A program made the position numbers and the translations under genes. Below, one piece after another: positions 43,194-51,057 of a DNA stretch of 64,000 nucleotides. Position 1 is the stretch's first letter. Each line of letters opens with the position of its first letter. The notes below the pieces were generated by a model that searched no databases, had not been told where the DNA came from, and was given only the letters and a program-made list of their open reading frames with translations. The stretch spans positions 186,001 to 250,000 of the forward strand of contig JANNES010000020.1 in NCBI GenBank assembly GCA_031378845.1, written 5' to 3'. The DNA is from JAJNPS01 sp031378845. Its GTDB lineage: Bacteria; Pseudomonadota; Alphaproteobacteria; Rhodobacterales; Rhodobacteraceae.

Positions 43194-43547
43194 ATGAGCG
43201 GTGCGCGGTCTTATCATGCCGGTCTCGCGGCAGAAACAGCGGTGGAACAATACTATTCCCGGTCGGGACGCGTCATCTGCGCCCGACGCTGGCGCGGCGT
43301 CGCCGGCGAGATCGACCTGATCGCGCGCGACGGAGCCCAGGTGATTTTCATCGAGGTCAAGCAAAGTACCACCCACGCAGAGGCCGCAGAACATCTGACA
43401 AAGCGCCAGATGGCGCGGATTTATGCTTCTGCGGCGGATTTTCTGTCCTCTGAACCAGACGGGCAGATGACACCAGCGCGGTTCGACGTTGCACTTGTCG
43501 ATGGCTCGGGCCGGATTGAAATCCTGGAAAACGCCTTCATGGCGTGA
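43194..43547 (+). CDS. yraN: YraN-family nuclease-fold protein
   Basis: A 117-residue UPF0102 protein with a restriction-endonuclease-like core: GLAAETAVEQYYSRSG, ARRWRGVAGEIDLIARDG (Glu-Ile-Asp) and IFIEVKQSTTHAEAAEHL (Glu-Val-Lys). The usual E-VK-R reads EVKQS. Function is unknown, although the fold suggests nucleic acid processing. It lies between rsmI and gshB on one strand. Confidence 0.92.
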   Translation: MSGARSYHAGLAAETAVEQYYSRSGRVICARRWRGVAGEIDLIARDGAQVIFIEVKQSTTHAEAAEHLTKRQMARIYASAADFLSSEPDGQMTPARFDVALVDGSGRIEILENAFMA

Positions 43548-43603
43548 TTTGCATCTGACCGACGCTTGCGCCATCAAGGGGCCGAACACGCCCGGAGGAC
43601 GCG

Positions 43604-44551
43604 ATGCCGTTAAACGTTGCCTTGCAGATGGATCCGATCGGGGCCGTCAACATTCAGGCCGACTCGACCTTTCGGATAGCGCTTGAGGCGCAGGCGCGGG
43701 GACACAAACTCTTTTTCTACACGCCCGACAAGCTGGCCTTTGTCGAAGGCCGCGTGATCGCGCGCGGGTGGCCGATCGAGGTCCGCCGAGAGATCGGCAA
43801 TCATGTAAGTTACGGACCAGAGACCGAGGTTGACCTGACAACCTTTGATGTCGTCTGGCTGCGTCAGGACCCGCCCTTTGACATGGGGTACATCACCACG
43901 ACGCATATTCTGGACATGATCCATCCAGGCACGCTGGTCGTGAACGACCCGTTCTGGGTGCGCAACTTTCCCGAAAAACTGCTGGTTCTCCGATTCCCGG
44001 ATCTGACGCCGCCGACCGCCGTTGCGCGCGATCTGGCGACGATCAAGGCCTTCAAGGCGCGGCATGGCGATGTCATCCTCAAGCCACTTTACGGCAATGG
44101 CGGTGCCGGGGTGTTCCGGCTGGGCCCGGACGACAAGAACCTGTCGTCGCTGCATGAGCTGTTCACCTCGATCAACCGCGAACCTCTGATCGTGCAAAAG
44201 TTCCTGCCCGATGTGGCCAAGGGCGACAAACGCGTGATCCTGGTTGATGGCGAACCCATCGGCGCGATCAACCGGGTGCCGCAGGCCGGGGAGACGCGGT
44301 CCAACATGCATGTGGGCGGGCGACCGGAAAAGATCGGCCTGACCGCGCGAGATCTGGAAATCTGCGCCGCGATTGGTCCGACCTTGCGCGACAAGGGGCA
44401 GGTCTTCGTGGGCATTGACGTCATTGGCGATTACCTGACGGAAATCAATGTGACCTCGCCCACTGGGTTGCAGGAACTTGAACGGTTCGACGGGGCAAAT
44501 GGTGCCGCCCGGATCTGGAACGCGATCGAGGCCAGGCGGCGCGCGGCCTGA
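43604..44551 (+). CDS. gshB: glutathione synthetase
   Basis: A 315-residue ATP-grasp ligase joining gamma-glutamylcysteine and glycine. It shows the N-terminal QMDPIGAVNIQADSTFRIAL, then VVWLRQDPPFDMGYI, the ATP site KPLYGNGGAGVFRL, and the C-terminal FVGIDVIGDYLTEINVTSPT with metal-binding Glu/Asn. The ATG follows GGAGG with good spacing. Other glutathione genes in the window are two GSTs and chaC. Confidence 0.97.
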   Translation: MPLNVALQMDPIGAVNIQADSTFRIALEAQARGHKLFFYTPDKLAFVEGRVIARGWPIEVRREIGNHVSYGPETEVDLTTFDVVWLRQDPPFDMGYITTTHILDMIHPGTLVVNDPFWVRNFPEKLLVLRFPDLTPPTAVARDLATIKAFKARHGDVILKPLYGNGGAGVFRLGPDDKNLSSLHELFTSINREPLIVQKFLPDVAKGDKRVILVDGEPIGAINRVPQAGETRSNMHVGGRPEKIGLTARDLEICAAIGPTLRDKGQVFVGIDVIGDYLTEINVTSPTGLQELERFDGANGAARIWNAIEARRRAA

Positions 44552-44602
44552 CGCCACGCCAAAGACGCCGCTGCGGCGCGTCCGACCGCATGCCGTTTGC
44601 TC

Positions 44603-46117
44603 TTAAACTGCCTTGCTGAGCGCGATGCGGTAGCTGACGGCCTCGGCGATATGGGGCTGGCGCACATCTTCTGACCCGTCAAGATCAGCGATGGTTCGCG
44701 CGACCCGCAGCACCCGGTGATACCCCCGCGCCGACAATCCGAATTTTGTCGCGACGCGGGCCAGAAGCTCACGCCCTGCCGTGTCGGGGGCCGCCACTTC
44801 TTCGAGTACGGCGCCCTCAAGATCGGCGTTCACCCGCATGTCGGGGTGGTCCTGATAGCGCACCGCCTGGCGTCCGCGGGCCTCGGCCACCCGTCCGGCG
44901 ATGGCGGACGACGTGTCACCGGAGCTGGGCAGATCAAGGTCGGTATAGGCCACCGGCGGCACGTCGACGCGCAGATCAAAGCGGTCCATCAAGGGCCCCG
45001 AGATCCGGCCCAGATAATCTTCGCCGCAGACGGGTACTTTGCTGCAAGCCCGCGCCGGGTCGGAAAGATAGCCGCATTTGCAGGGGTTGGCCGCCGCCAC
45101 CAACAGGAACTTGCACGGATAGCGGATATGGGCATTGGCGCGGGCGACGACGACTTCGCCGGTCTCGATCGGCTGGCGCAGGCTCTCCAGCACGGCCCGC
45201 GGAAATTCCGGGAACTCATCGAGAAACAGCACCCCGTGATGTGCCAGGCTGATTTCACCCGGTTTGGCACCCTTGCCGCCACCGACGATGGCCGGCAACG
45301 ACGCCGTATGGTGCGGTTCGCGAAACGGCCGCTGCCTTGAAATGCCGCCTTCGGACAGAAGCCCCGCCAGCGAATGGATCATCGAGGTTTCCAGCGCCTC
45401 GGACGGCGACAGCGGCGGCAAAATGCCCGGCAGGCGCGCGGCCAGCATCGACTTGCCAGAGCCGGGCGTTCCGACCAGCAGCAGGTTATGCCGTCCGGCC
45501 GCCGCGATTTCCAATGCGCGTTTGGCACGCTCCTGCCCTTTGACATCGCGCAGATCGCGCCCTTGTGGCGCAAAGACGACCTCGCCCGCCGTCGCGGGTT
45601 GGATCGGCACCTGACCCGTGCAATGGCGCACTACATCCAGCAAGGTTGCGGCGGCCAGCACATCTGTGGCCCCGACCCACGCTGCCTCAGCCCCGCAGGC
45701 CTTGGGGCACAAAAGCGCGCGATCCGCTTCGGCGGCCGCCATCGCCGCTGGCAGCGCACCGAGCACCGGCACCAGCCGCCCGTCCAGAGACAGCTCGCCC
45801 AGCGCGATCATTCCCTCGACCTCTTCCTTGGGGATGATGTCGAGCGCCGCAAGCAAGGCAAGCGCGATGGGCAAGTCGAAATGCGAGCCCTCTTTCGGCA
45901 GGTCGGCAGGCGAGAGATTGACGGTGATGCGTTTGGACGGCAGCGCGATCGACAAAGCTTGCAGGGCGGCGCGGACGCGTTCCTTGGCCTCGGACACGGC
46001 CTTGTCGGGCAGACCCACCAGATTGAAGGCTGGCAGGCCCGGCGACAGGGCGCATTGCACTTCGACCAGACGGGCCGTTACGCCCTCGAATGCCACAGTG
46101 TAGGCCCGCGCAACCAT
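44603..46117 (-). CDS. comM: YifB/ComM-family Mg chelatase-like AAA ATPase
   Basis: A 504-residue AAA+ protein. The N-terminal ChlI-like domain contains LPAFNLVGLPDKAVSEAKER and ITVNLSPADLPKEGSHFDLP; Walker A GTPGSGKS is at 216-223 and Walker B LFLDEFPEF near 298. A four-Cys zinc-like element lies in ANPCKCGYLSDPARACSKVP. In Vibrio ComM is a branch-migration helicase for natural transformation; the family is wide outside competent species. A 20-base imperfect dyad lies just upstream and overlaps its ribosome site region. Confidence 0.94.
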   Translation of the reverse strand: MVARAYTVAFEGVTARLVEVQCALSPGLPAFNLVGLPDKAVSEAKERVRAALQALSIALPSKRITVNLSPADLPKEGSHFDLPIALALLAALDIIPKEEVEGMIALGELSLDGRLVPVLGALPAAMAAAEADRALLCPKACGAEAAWVGATDVLAAATLLDVVRHCTGQVPIQPATAGEVVFAPQGRDLRDVKGQERAKRALEIAAAGRHNLLLVGTPGSGKSMLAARLPGILPPLSPSEALETSMIHSLAGLLSEGGISRQRPFREPHHTASLPAIVGGGKGAKPGEISLAHHGVLFLDEFPEFPRAVLESLRQPIETGEVVVARANAHIRYPCKFLLVAAANPCKCGYLSDPARACSKVPVCGEDYLGRISGPLMDRFDLRVDVPPVAYTDLDLPSSGDTSSAIAGRVAEARGRQAVRYQDHPDMRVNADLEGAVLEEVAAPDTAGRELLARVATKFGLSARGYHRVLRVARTIADLDGSEDVRQPHIAEAVSYRIALSKAV

Positions 46118-46126
46118 CCGTCTTCC

Positions 46127-46146
46127 CCGTTTACCTTGGTTAACGG
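46127..46146. promoter_or_regulatory. imperfect dyad in the comM leader
   Basis: The 20 bases CCGTTTACC-TT-GGTTAACGG form a dyad with eight of ten pairs complementary. It ends 10 bases before the comM ATG and abuts the GGGGAAG ribosome site, so a bound protein or a small hairpin could affect translation. Significance is unproven. Confidence 0.25.
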
Positions 46147-46185
46147 ATAAGAGTGAAAGGTTAGCGAAGCGTAAAGTTTTAGGGA

Positions 46186-47058
46186 TTACCCACGCATCAG
46201 GGCGACGAATTGCGGCCAGGCCTCGGGGTCGGCCACGGTCTTGTCACGACAAAATGCGTTGCAAAAGCCATATCTTGCGCCGCCGGTCTCCAGCACGTGC
46301 GTCACCGGATCGCCGCTATATGGACATGCAGCGTTCAGGGCCTCGGTCCCTGCCACCGCGCGGGCGATGCGTGGCACAGGACCTGGCCAAGGGCGGCGGG
46401 GATAGTCTCGGCGATAAAAGTCTTGATCCGCCCCATCGACCAGCCCCATCGCGCGCCAACGCCGGAACGAGGGATGCGCAAGATGCGCCTGCACATAGGC
46501 CGCCGCATCCGGGCCGAGGGGCAGGTTGTAGCCGGCGATACGACCGGCGACAGGCGCAAAAAAGGCATCCGCAGCCGAATAGGCACCGCAAAGCCACAGG
46601 CCATGCGCGCCGGTTTCCGCGCGGGCCCAGGCCCAGATACGCTCCAGCCGTGCGAGATCGGCCAGCACCTCCGGCGTGGGGGCGCAATCGGTGTAGCTGA
46701 CACGAAGGTTCATCGGACAATGGGAACGCAACGCGCCAAACCCTGCATGCATCTCGGCCGCAAGCACGCGCGCCACGGCGCGCGCGCCGGGGTCGGTTGG
46801 CCAGAGACCCGCCTCCGGGTGGCGGCTGGCAAGTTCTTCGGCGATGGCGATGGTTTCAGACACCACCGCACCATCGGGCGTGCGCATCGTGGGGACCGTC
46901 TTGGCGGGCGGGAATGCCGCCAGCAACGTTTGCACTTCATCGGTGTAAAGGCGTGCAAAATGCGTCTTCACGGGCAAGCCAAAGGCGTCGAACAAAAGCC
47001 AGCCACGCAAGGACCAGCTGGAATAGGTGCGGTCGCCGATGGCAAGGTCATAACGCAT
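46186..47058 (-). CDS. glutathione S-transferase with C-terminal YHS-like metal-binding tail
   Basis: A 290-residue protein. Residues 1-80 are a GST thioredoxin-like domain (YSSWSLRGWLLFDAFGLPV; TVPTMRTPDGAVVSETIAI), 85-225 the helical domain. After a linker, about residues 245-290 read ACPYSGDPVTHVL, RYGFCNAFCRDKTVADP, a C-x2-S ... F-C-x3-C-x2-K arrangement like YHS/TRASH metal-binding modules. Such a tail is unusual for a GST and may bind heavy metal or act as a redox site. The gene stands alone between comM and a phosphatase gene. Confidence 0.88.
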   Translation of the reverse strand: MRYDLAIGDRTYSSWSLRGWLLFDAFGLPVKTHFARLYTDEVQTLLAAFPPAKTVPTMRTPDGAVVSETIAIAEELASRHPEAGLWPTDPGARAVARVLAAEMHAGFGALRSHCPMNLRVSYTDCAPTPEVLADLARLERIWAWARAETGAHGLWLCGAYSAADAFFAPVAGRIAGYNLPLGPDAAAYVQAHLAHPSFRRWRAMGLVDGADQDFYRRDYPRRPWPGPVPRIARAVAGTEALNAACPYSGDPVTHVLETGGARYGFCNAFCRDKTVADPEAWPQFVALMRG

Positions 47059-47139
47059 GGTTTCCCCCCTTATGGCATGGTGGCCGGACGCTAGGGAAAG
47101 TGGGCTCGGGTTGGAAGTGATGATTTGTGCGCTGATGCA

Positions 47140-47718
47140 TCACGGACGGTGATTGACCCCGTCACATCGCCAGCCGGAGTTTTGCAGCACGATGCGCGTT
47201 ACGGACAGATTGTCGATCCGGTGGCCAAACGCGGTTTCGGTGGAGAGGCCCTCGGCGCGCTGGAGGGCAGCGACAATGGCCCCGAAATGCGCGACAACGA
47301 TGATGTTACGCCCGGCATGGGTGGCGGCAAGGCGGTCAATTGCGCCGCCGATCCGGGCGGAAAGCTGGTTCCAGCTTTCTCCACCCGGGGGGCTGACATC
47401 GCCGGGTGTCTCCCAAAAGGCGCGGATGTGGTCGGGCGTCTCAGCCTCGACCTCGGCAAAGCTGCGCATTTCCCACGCCCCGAAATGCATCTCGCGCAGG
47501 TCGGGGTCATGGCTCAGGCGCAAGCGACGCAACTGGAGGGCATCCGCAGTCGTGACGGCACGCGAAAGATCCGAGGAGATGATGACAGCGTCTTGCGGCA
47601 AGTGCGCGCTTAGTCTCGCAATCGCAGCCGTGTCGGACAGGTCCGCCGACAAATCCGTCCAGCCGACCATGGCCTTGGCATGGGTCGGCCCGTGCCGGAC
47701 CCACCAGAACCGGGTCAC
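47140..47718 (-). CDS. histidine phosphatase-family protein, CobC-like
   Basis: A 192-residue phosphoglycerate-mutase-fold phosphatase. Catalytic VRHGPTHAK is at residues 7-15 (the phosphoacceptor His), with SDLSRAVTTAD, REMHFGAWE and the second His in VVAHFGAIVAAL. Its ATG overlaps the cobU stop by four bases, so the likely role is alpha-ribazole-5'-phosphate phosphatase in the late cobalamin pathway. Sequence alone cannot exclude another phosphate ester. Confidence 0.88.
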   Translation of the reverse strand: MTRFWWVRHGPTHAKAMVGWTDLSADLSDTAAIARLSAHLPQDAVIISSDLSRAVTTADALQLRRLRLSHDPDLREMHFGAWEMRSFAEVEAETPDHIRAFWETPGDVSPPGGESWNQLSARIGGAIDRLAATHAGRNIIVVAHFGAIVAALQRAEGLSTETAFGHRIDNLSVTRIVLQNSGWRCDGVNHRP

Positions 47719-48260
47719 AAGAGACCGTCGGGCAAGCGGCCTTTAAGCACCATCGGCAGGCCCGCCATCACCCCGATCACCAGTTCTGCCTGTGCCGCAA
47801 GACGCTGGTTCAGACGCCCTTGGGCATCTCGAAACGCCCGTGCCAGCGCATTTTCGGGAACTATTCCCCAACCGACTTCGTTTGACACAATGATGACCGG
47901 CGCGGGGCACGATGACAATGCAGCCAGCAGGCAAGTCACTTCGAGATCAAGGTCGTGCCCGGCCAGCATGTGATTGGTCAGCCACAAGGTCGCGCAATCG
48001 ACCAGAACCGTTTCAACCGGCATCACCTGTCCAAGTGCCTCGGCAAGGTTTAGTGGCGCCTCGACCGTTGTCCAGTCCGCACCCCGATCCAGCCGATGCG
48101 CGGCAATCCGCGCGCGCATTTCGTCATCCCATGCCTCGGCCGTGGCAATATAGCGTCGGGTTCGCCCCGTGCCGCGCGTAAGTCGTTCAGCCAACGTCGA
48201 TTTTCCTGACCGTGCGCCACCGATCACGAGGGTGAGGTCGGGGGCTGCAAATGGCGGCAT
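47715..48260 (-). CDS. cobU: adenosylcobinamide kinase/guanylyltransferase
   Basis: A 181-residue CobU/CobP enzyme that phosphorylates adenosylcobinamide and attaches GMP. The P-loop GGARSGKS is at about 13-20; RYIATAEAWDDEMRARIAAH carries the guanylylated His; later LVDCATLWLTNHMLAG and VSNEVGWGIVPENALARAFR are typical. I used the ATG at 48260; another ATG at 48284 would add eight residues and overlaps the promoter region of rpoH. It is coupled to the CobC-like phosphatase. No further cobalamin genes are in view. Confidence 0.92.
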   Translation of the reverse strand: MPPFAAPDLTLVIGGARSGKSTLAERLTRGTGRTRRYIATAEAWDDEMRARIAAHRLDRGADWTTVEAPLNLAEALGQVMPVETVLVDCATLWLTNHMLAGHDLDLEVTCLLAALSSCPAPVIIVSNEVGWGIVPENALARAFRDAQGRLNQRLAAQAELVIGVMAGLPMVLKGRLPDGLL

Positions 48261-48266
48261 GTTCGA

Positions 48267-48296
48267 TGATCCGGTCAGGCCCATGCTCCGTATATC
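48267..48296 (+). promoter_or_regulatory. RpoE-type promoter of rpoHII
   Basis: TGATCC (48267-48272) and TATATC (48291-48296) are separated by 18 bases, about 45 bases upstream of the rpoH ATG. In Rhodobacter sphaeroides the ECF factor RpoE recognises TGATCC at -35 with a TA-rich -10, and rpoHII is one of its targets. The match of element, spacing and target gene is strong, but no transcription start is mapped here. Confidence 0.65.
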
Positions 48297-48342
48297 TTCT
48301 GACGATTTGGAGTCGCCGACTGCTCAACGACAGGGGGTTGTT

Positions 48343-49218
48343 ATGGCACTGGACGGATATAACGATCAAACGATGTCTCGCCAAGCGATGAAGGCGGAAC
48401 TTCTGGATGCTGAAACCGAGTTGCGGCTTGCCTATGCGTGGCGTGACCAGCGCGACGAGGCGGCACTGCACCGGTTGATCACCGCTTACATGCGGTTGGC
48501 GATCAGCATGGCCTCCAAGTTCCGCCGCTATGGCGCTCCGATGAACGATCTTATTCAGGAGGCCAGCCTTGGGCTGATGAAGGCGGCCGACAAGTTCGAT
48601 CCTGACCGTGGTGTGCGTTTTTCGACCTATGCCGTCTGGTGGATCAAGGCGTCGATCCAAGACTACGTGATGCGCAACTGGTCTTTGGTGCGCACCGGGT
48701 CAACCAGCAGCCAGAAAGCGTTGTTTTTCAACCTGCGCCGCGTTCAGGCCAAGCTGGAGCGCGAGGCCGCACAGGCCGGCGAGGTGCTTGACCAGTTCCA
48801 GCTTCGCGCTCAGGTCGCCTCCGAAGTGGGCGTCTCGCTCGCCGATGTCGAAATGATGGAAGGCAGGCTTTCAGGGTCGGATTTTTCGCTGAATGCGACC
48901 CAGTCTTCGGAAGACGAAGGCCGCGAATGGATCGACGCGCTGGAAGATGACGCCCCGCAAGCGACGGATCGCTTCGAGCTTTCGCATGATCGCGAGCAAC
49001 TGCGGACATGGCTGGTGCAGGCGATGCAAGCCCTGAACGCGCGTGAACGCCATATCGTTGCCGAACGCAAACTGCGCGAGGAACCACGTACCTTGGAATC
49101 CTTGGGCGAAGAGCTCGGCCTGTCGAAAGAGCGCGTGCGCCAGCTGGAGGCCGCAGCCTTTGGCAAAATGCGTAAAAGCCTGGAGGGACAGTCGCGCGAA
49201 TTGCAGCATTTCTTGTGA
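48343..49218 (+). CDS. rpoH: RNA polymerase sigma-32 family factor, RpoHII-type
   Basis: A 291-residue sigma factor. Region 2 is visible as DLIQEASLGLMKAADKFDPD and RGVRFSTYAVWWIKASIQDY, the RpoH box as SQKALFFNLRR, and region 4 as ESLGEELGLSKERVRQLE. The variant NWSLVRTGSTSSQKALFFNL matches RpoHII proteins of Rhodobacterales, which run a photo-oxidative and heat stress regulon. The ATG at 48343 follows AGGGGG. The upstream RpoE-type promoter agrees with the known RpoE-to-RpoHII cascade. Confidence 0.92.
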   Translation: MALDGYNDQTMSRQAMKAELLDAETELRLAYAWRDQRDEAALHRLITAYMRLAISMASKFRRYGAPMNDLIQEASLGLMKAADKFDPDRGVRFSTYAVWWIKASIQDYVMRNWSLVRTGSTSSQKALFFNLRRVQAKLEREAAQAGEVLDQFQLRAQVASEVGVSLADVEMMEGRLSGSDFSLNATQSSEDEGREWIDALEDDAPQATDRFELSHDREQLRTWLVQAMQALNARERHIVAERKLREEPRTLESLGEELGLSKERVRQLEAAAFGKMRKSLEGQSRELQHFL

Positions 49219-49319
49219 TGGTTCGTCGGTGCAGTTGACCGCTTCACAGCAAGGTCATTGAGTTCCCGTTCCGGGATGCCTAATCCTTTGCAGGACAAGG
49301 ACGAAAACGGAACGGCGTG

Positions 49320-50513
49320 ATGATCGCAACCAAGCGTATTCTTTTGATGATAGGTGGCGGCATCGCTGCGTATAAGTCACTGGAATTAATCCGCATTTTG
49401 ACCAAGGCCGGGGCGTCGGTCGTGCCCGTCCTGACGCGAGCGGGGTCAGAGTTCGTAACCCCCCTGTCCGCGTCAGCACTGGCCGGATCAAAGGTGTATC
49501 AGGACCTTTTTGATCTTACCGACGAGGCGGAGATGGGCCATATCCAGCTGTCGCGCGCCGCCGATCTGATCGTCGTGGCCCCCGCCACGGCAGATTTGAT
49601 GGCCAAGATGGCGACGGGTCGCGCGGACGATCTGGCATCGACACTGTTGCTTGCCACCGACAAGCGCGTGCTTGTTGCGCCCGCAATGAATGTGCGGATG
49701 TGGCAGCACGCGGCGACCCAGCGCAATCTAGCGACATTGCTTGCAGATGGCATCCTGACCGTCGGCCCCAATGACGGCGACATGGCTTGCGGGGAATACG
49801 GGCCCGGTCGGATGGCAGAACCTGCCGAGATCCTGGCAGCGATCGAGGCTGCGTTTCAGGCCGGCCCGTTGTCAGGAAAACATGTGATCATCACCTCTGG
49901 CCCAACCCACGAACCCATTGATCCCGTGCGTTATATCGCCAACCGATCCTCTGGCGCGCAAGGGGCAGCCCTTGCCGTTGCGTTGCGCGATCTGGGTGCC
50001 GAGGTATCGTTTGTGACCGGCCCTGCAGCGGTGCCCCCGCCCGCAGGCGTGACGGTCATTCGCGTTGAAACCGCGCGCGAGATGCTGGCGGCGGTGGAGG
50101 CAGCATTGCCGGCGGATGCTGCCGTGATGGCAGCGGCGGTAGCCGATTGGCGGGTCAGCAACACAGCCGCGTCCAAGATGAAAAAGGACGCCAAGGGCAA
50201 TGGTCCCGTGCTCGCGTTTTCCGTAAACCCGGATATTCTGGCGATGGTTTCAAAAGGACCCAATCGCCCGCGTCTGGTGATCGGTTTTGCCGCTGAAACC
50301 GATGACGTATTGGCGCATGCGACCGCCAAGCGGCTGCGTAAAGGCTGCGACTGGATCGTTGCCAACGATGTGTCGCCGCAGACCGGCATCATGGGTGGAA
50401 GCGAGAATGCCGTAACCCTGATCACCGACGCGGGACCGGAGGCTTGGCCAAGGATGGCCAAGGCTGCAGTGGCGCGTCGCCTTGCAGAGCGGATTGCCAA
50501 GGCTCTGGCATGA
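49320..50513 (+). CDS. coaBC: bifunctional phosphopantothenoylcysteine decarboxylase/synthase
   Basis: A 397-residue CoaBC enzyme performing two steps of coenzyme A synthesis. The FMN-binding decarboxylase half shows LMIGGGIAAYKSLELIRIL, RAADLIVVAPATADLMAKMA and LVAPAMNVRMW, with GDMACGEYGPGRM in the active-site flap. The synthase half starts at about residue 190 (VIITSGPTHEPIDPVRYI, ANRSSGAQG) and includes DWRVSNTAASKMKKD. I used ATG 49320 directly after an in-frame GTG. A dispersed 3'-end element follows the stop. Confidence 0.95.
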   Translation: MIATKRILLMIGGGIAAYKSLELIRILTKAGASVVPVLTRAGSEFVTPLSASALAGSKVYQDLFDLTDEAEMGHIQLSRAADLIVVAPATADLMAKMATGRADDLASTLLLATDKRVLVAPAMNVRMWQHAATQRNLATLLADGILTVGPNDGDMACGEYGPGRMAEPAEILAAIEAAFQAGPLSGKHVIITSGPTHEPIDPVRYIANRSSGAQGAALAVALRDLGAEVSFVTGPAAVPPPAGVTVIRVETAREMLAAVEAALPADAAVMAAAVADWRVSNTAASKMKKDAKGNGPVLAFSVNPDILAMVSKGPNRPRLVIGFAAETDDVLAHATAKRLRKGCDWIVANDVSPQTGIMGGSENAVTLITDAGPEAWPRMAKAAVARRLAERIAKALA

Positions 50514-50542
50514 CCCCGGACCGCTTGCCTCGGTCGAGGAAT

Positions 50543-50580
50543 GCCTCCGCCGGGGGTACTTTTGCGAAACAGAAACAAGG
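50543..50580 (+). repeat. dispersed 3'-end element, copy 1
   Basis: GCCTCCGCCGGGGGTACTTT followed by GAAACAGAAAC, 30 bases after the coaBC stop in the same orientation. It is the most divergent of the plus-strand copies (CCGCCGGGGG in place of CCGGCGGGGA). Four relatives are at 54637, 56761, 62468 and 62627. Confidence 0.6.
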
Positions 50581-50589
50581 ACTTCGGCG

Positions 50590-51057
50590 ATGATACCGGT
50601 GCTGCGACTGTGGTGGGAAGACGGGGCAGATCGCAGTTTGCCTTTGCCGGCCTATGAAACAGCCGGGGCTGCGGGCGCTGATGTTCGCGCCAACTTGATG
50701 CCAGCGGATCGGGCGACGGGAATTGTCCTTGCCGCGATGGCGAGGCTGATCGTACCGACGGGATTTCGTGTCGAAATTCCAGTGGGTTACGAGATGCAGA
50801 TCCGGCCGCGGTCGGGCCTTGCCGTGACGCACGGGATCACCCTGCCCAACACGCCCGGGACCATCGACAGCGACTATCGCGGGCCGCTGGGCGTGGCACT
50901 GATCAACTTGGGGCATGCCGCCTATATCATTCAACACGGCGACAGGATCGCGCAGATGATCGTGGCCCCGGTGGTCCAGGTCTCGTTCCAGGTTGTTGAA
51001 GCGTTAAGCGAAACGTCACGCGGCGCAGGGGGCTTTGGGTCCACCGGGCGATCATGA
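50590..51057 (+). CDS. dut: deoxyuridine 5'-triphosphate nucleotidohydrolase
   Basis: A 155-residue dUTPase, hydrolysing dUTP to keep uracil out of DNA. All five family motifs are present: AGAAGADVRANL, RPRSGLAVTHGI, LPNTPGTIDSDYRGPLGVAL, GDRIAQMIVAPV and the C-terminal SRGAGGFGSTG. The ATG at 50590 gives the standard length. The stop overlaps the next gene's ATG by four bases. coaBC-dut is a common order in bacteria. Confidence 0.96.
   Translation: MIPVLRLWWEDGADRSLPLPAYETAGAAGADVRANLMPADRATGIVLAAMARLIVPTGFRVEIPVGYEMQIRPRSGLAVTHGITLPNTPGTIDSDYRGPLGVALINLGHAAYIIQHGDRIAQMIVAPVVQVSFQVVEALSETSRGAGGFGSTGRS

Noticed and set aside
49261..49280. LexA-like box (GTTCCCGTTC) before coaBC
   Set aside because: The alphaproteobacterial LexA site needs GTTC-N7-GTTC; spacing here is three bases.
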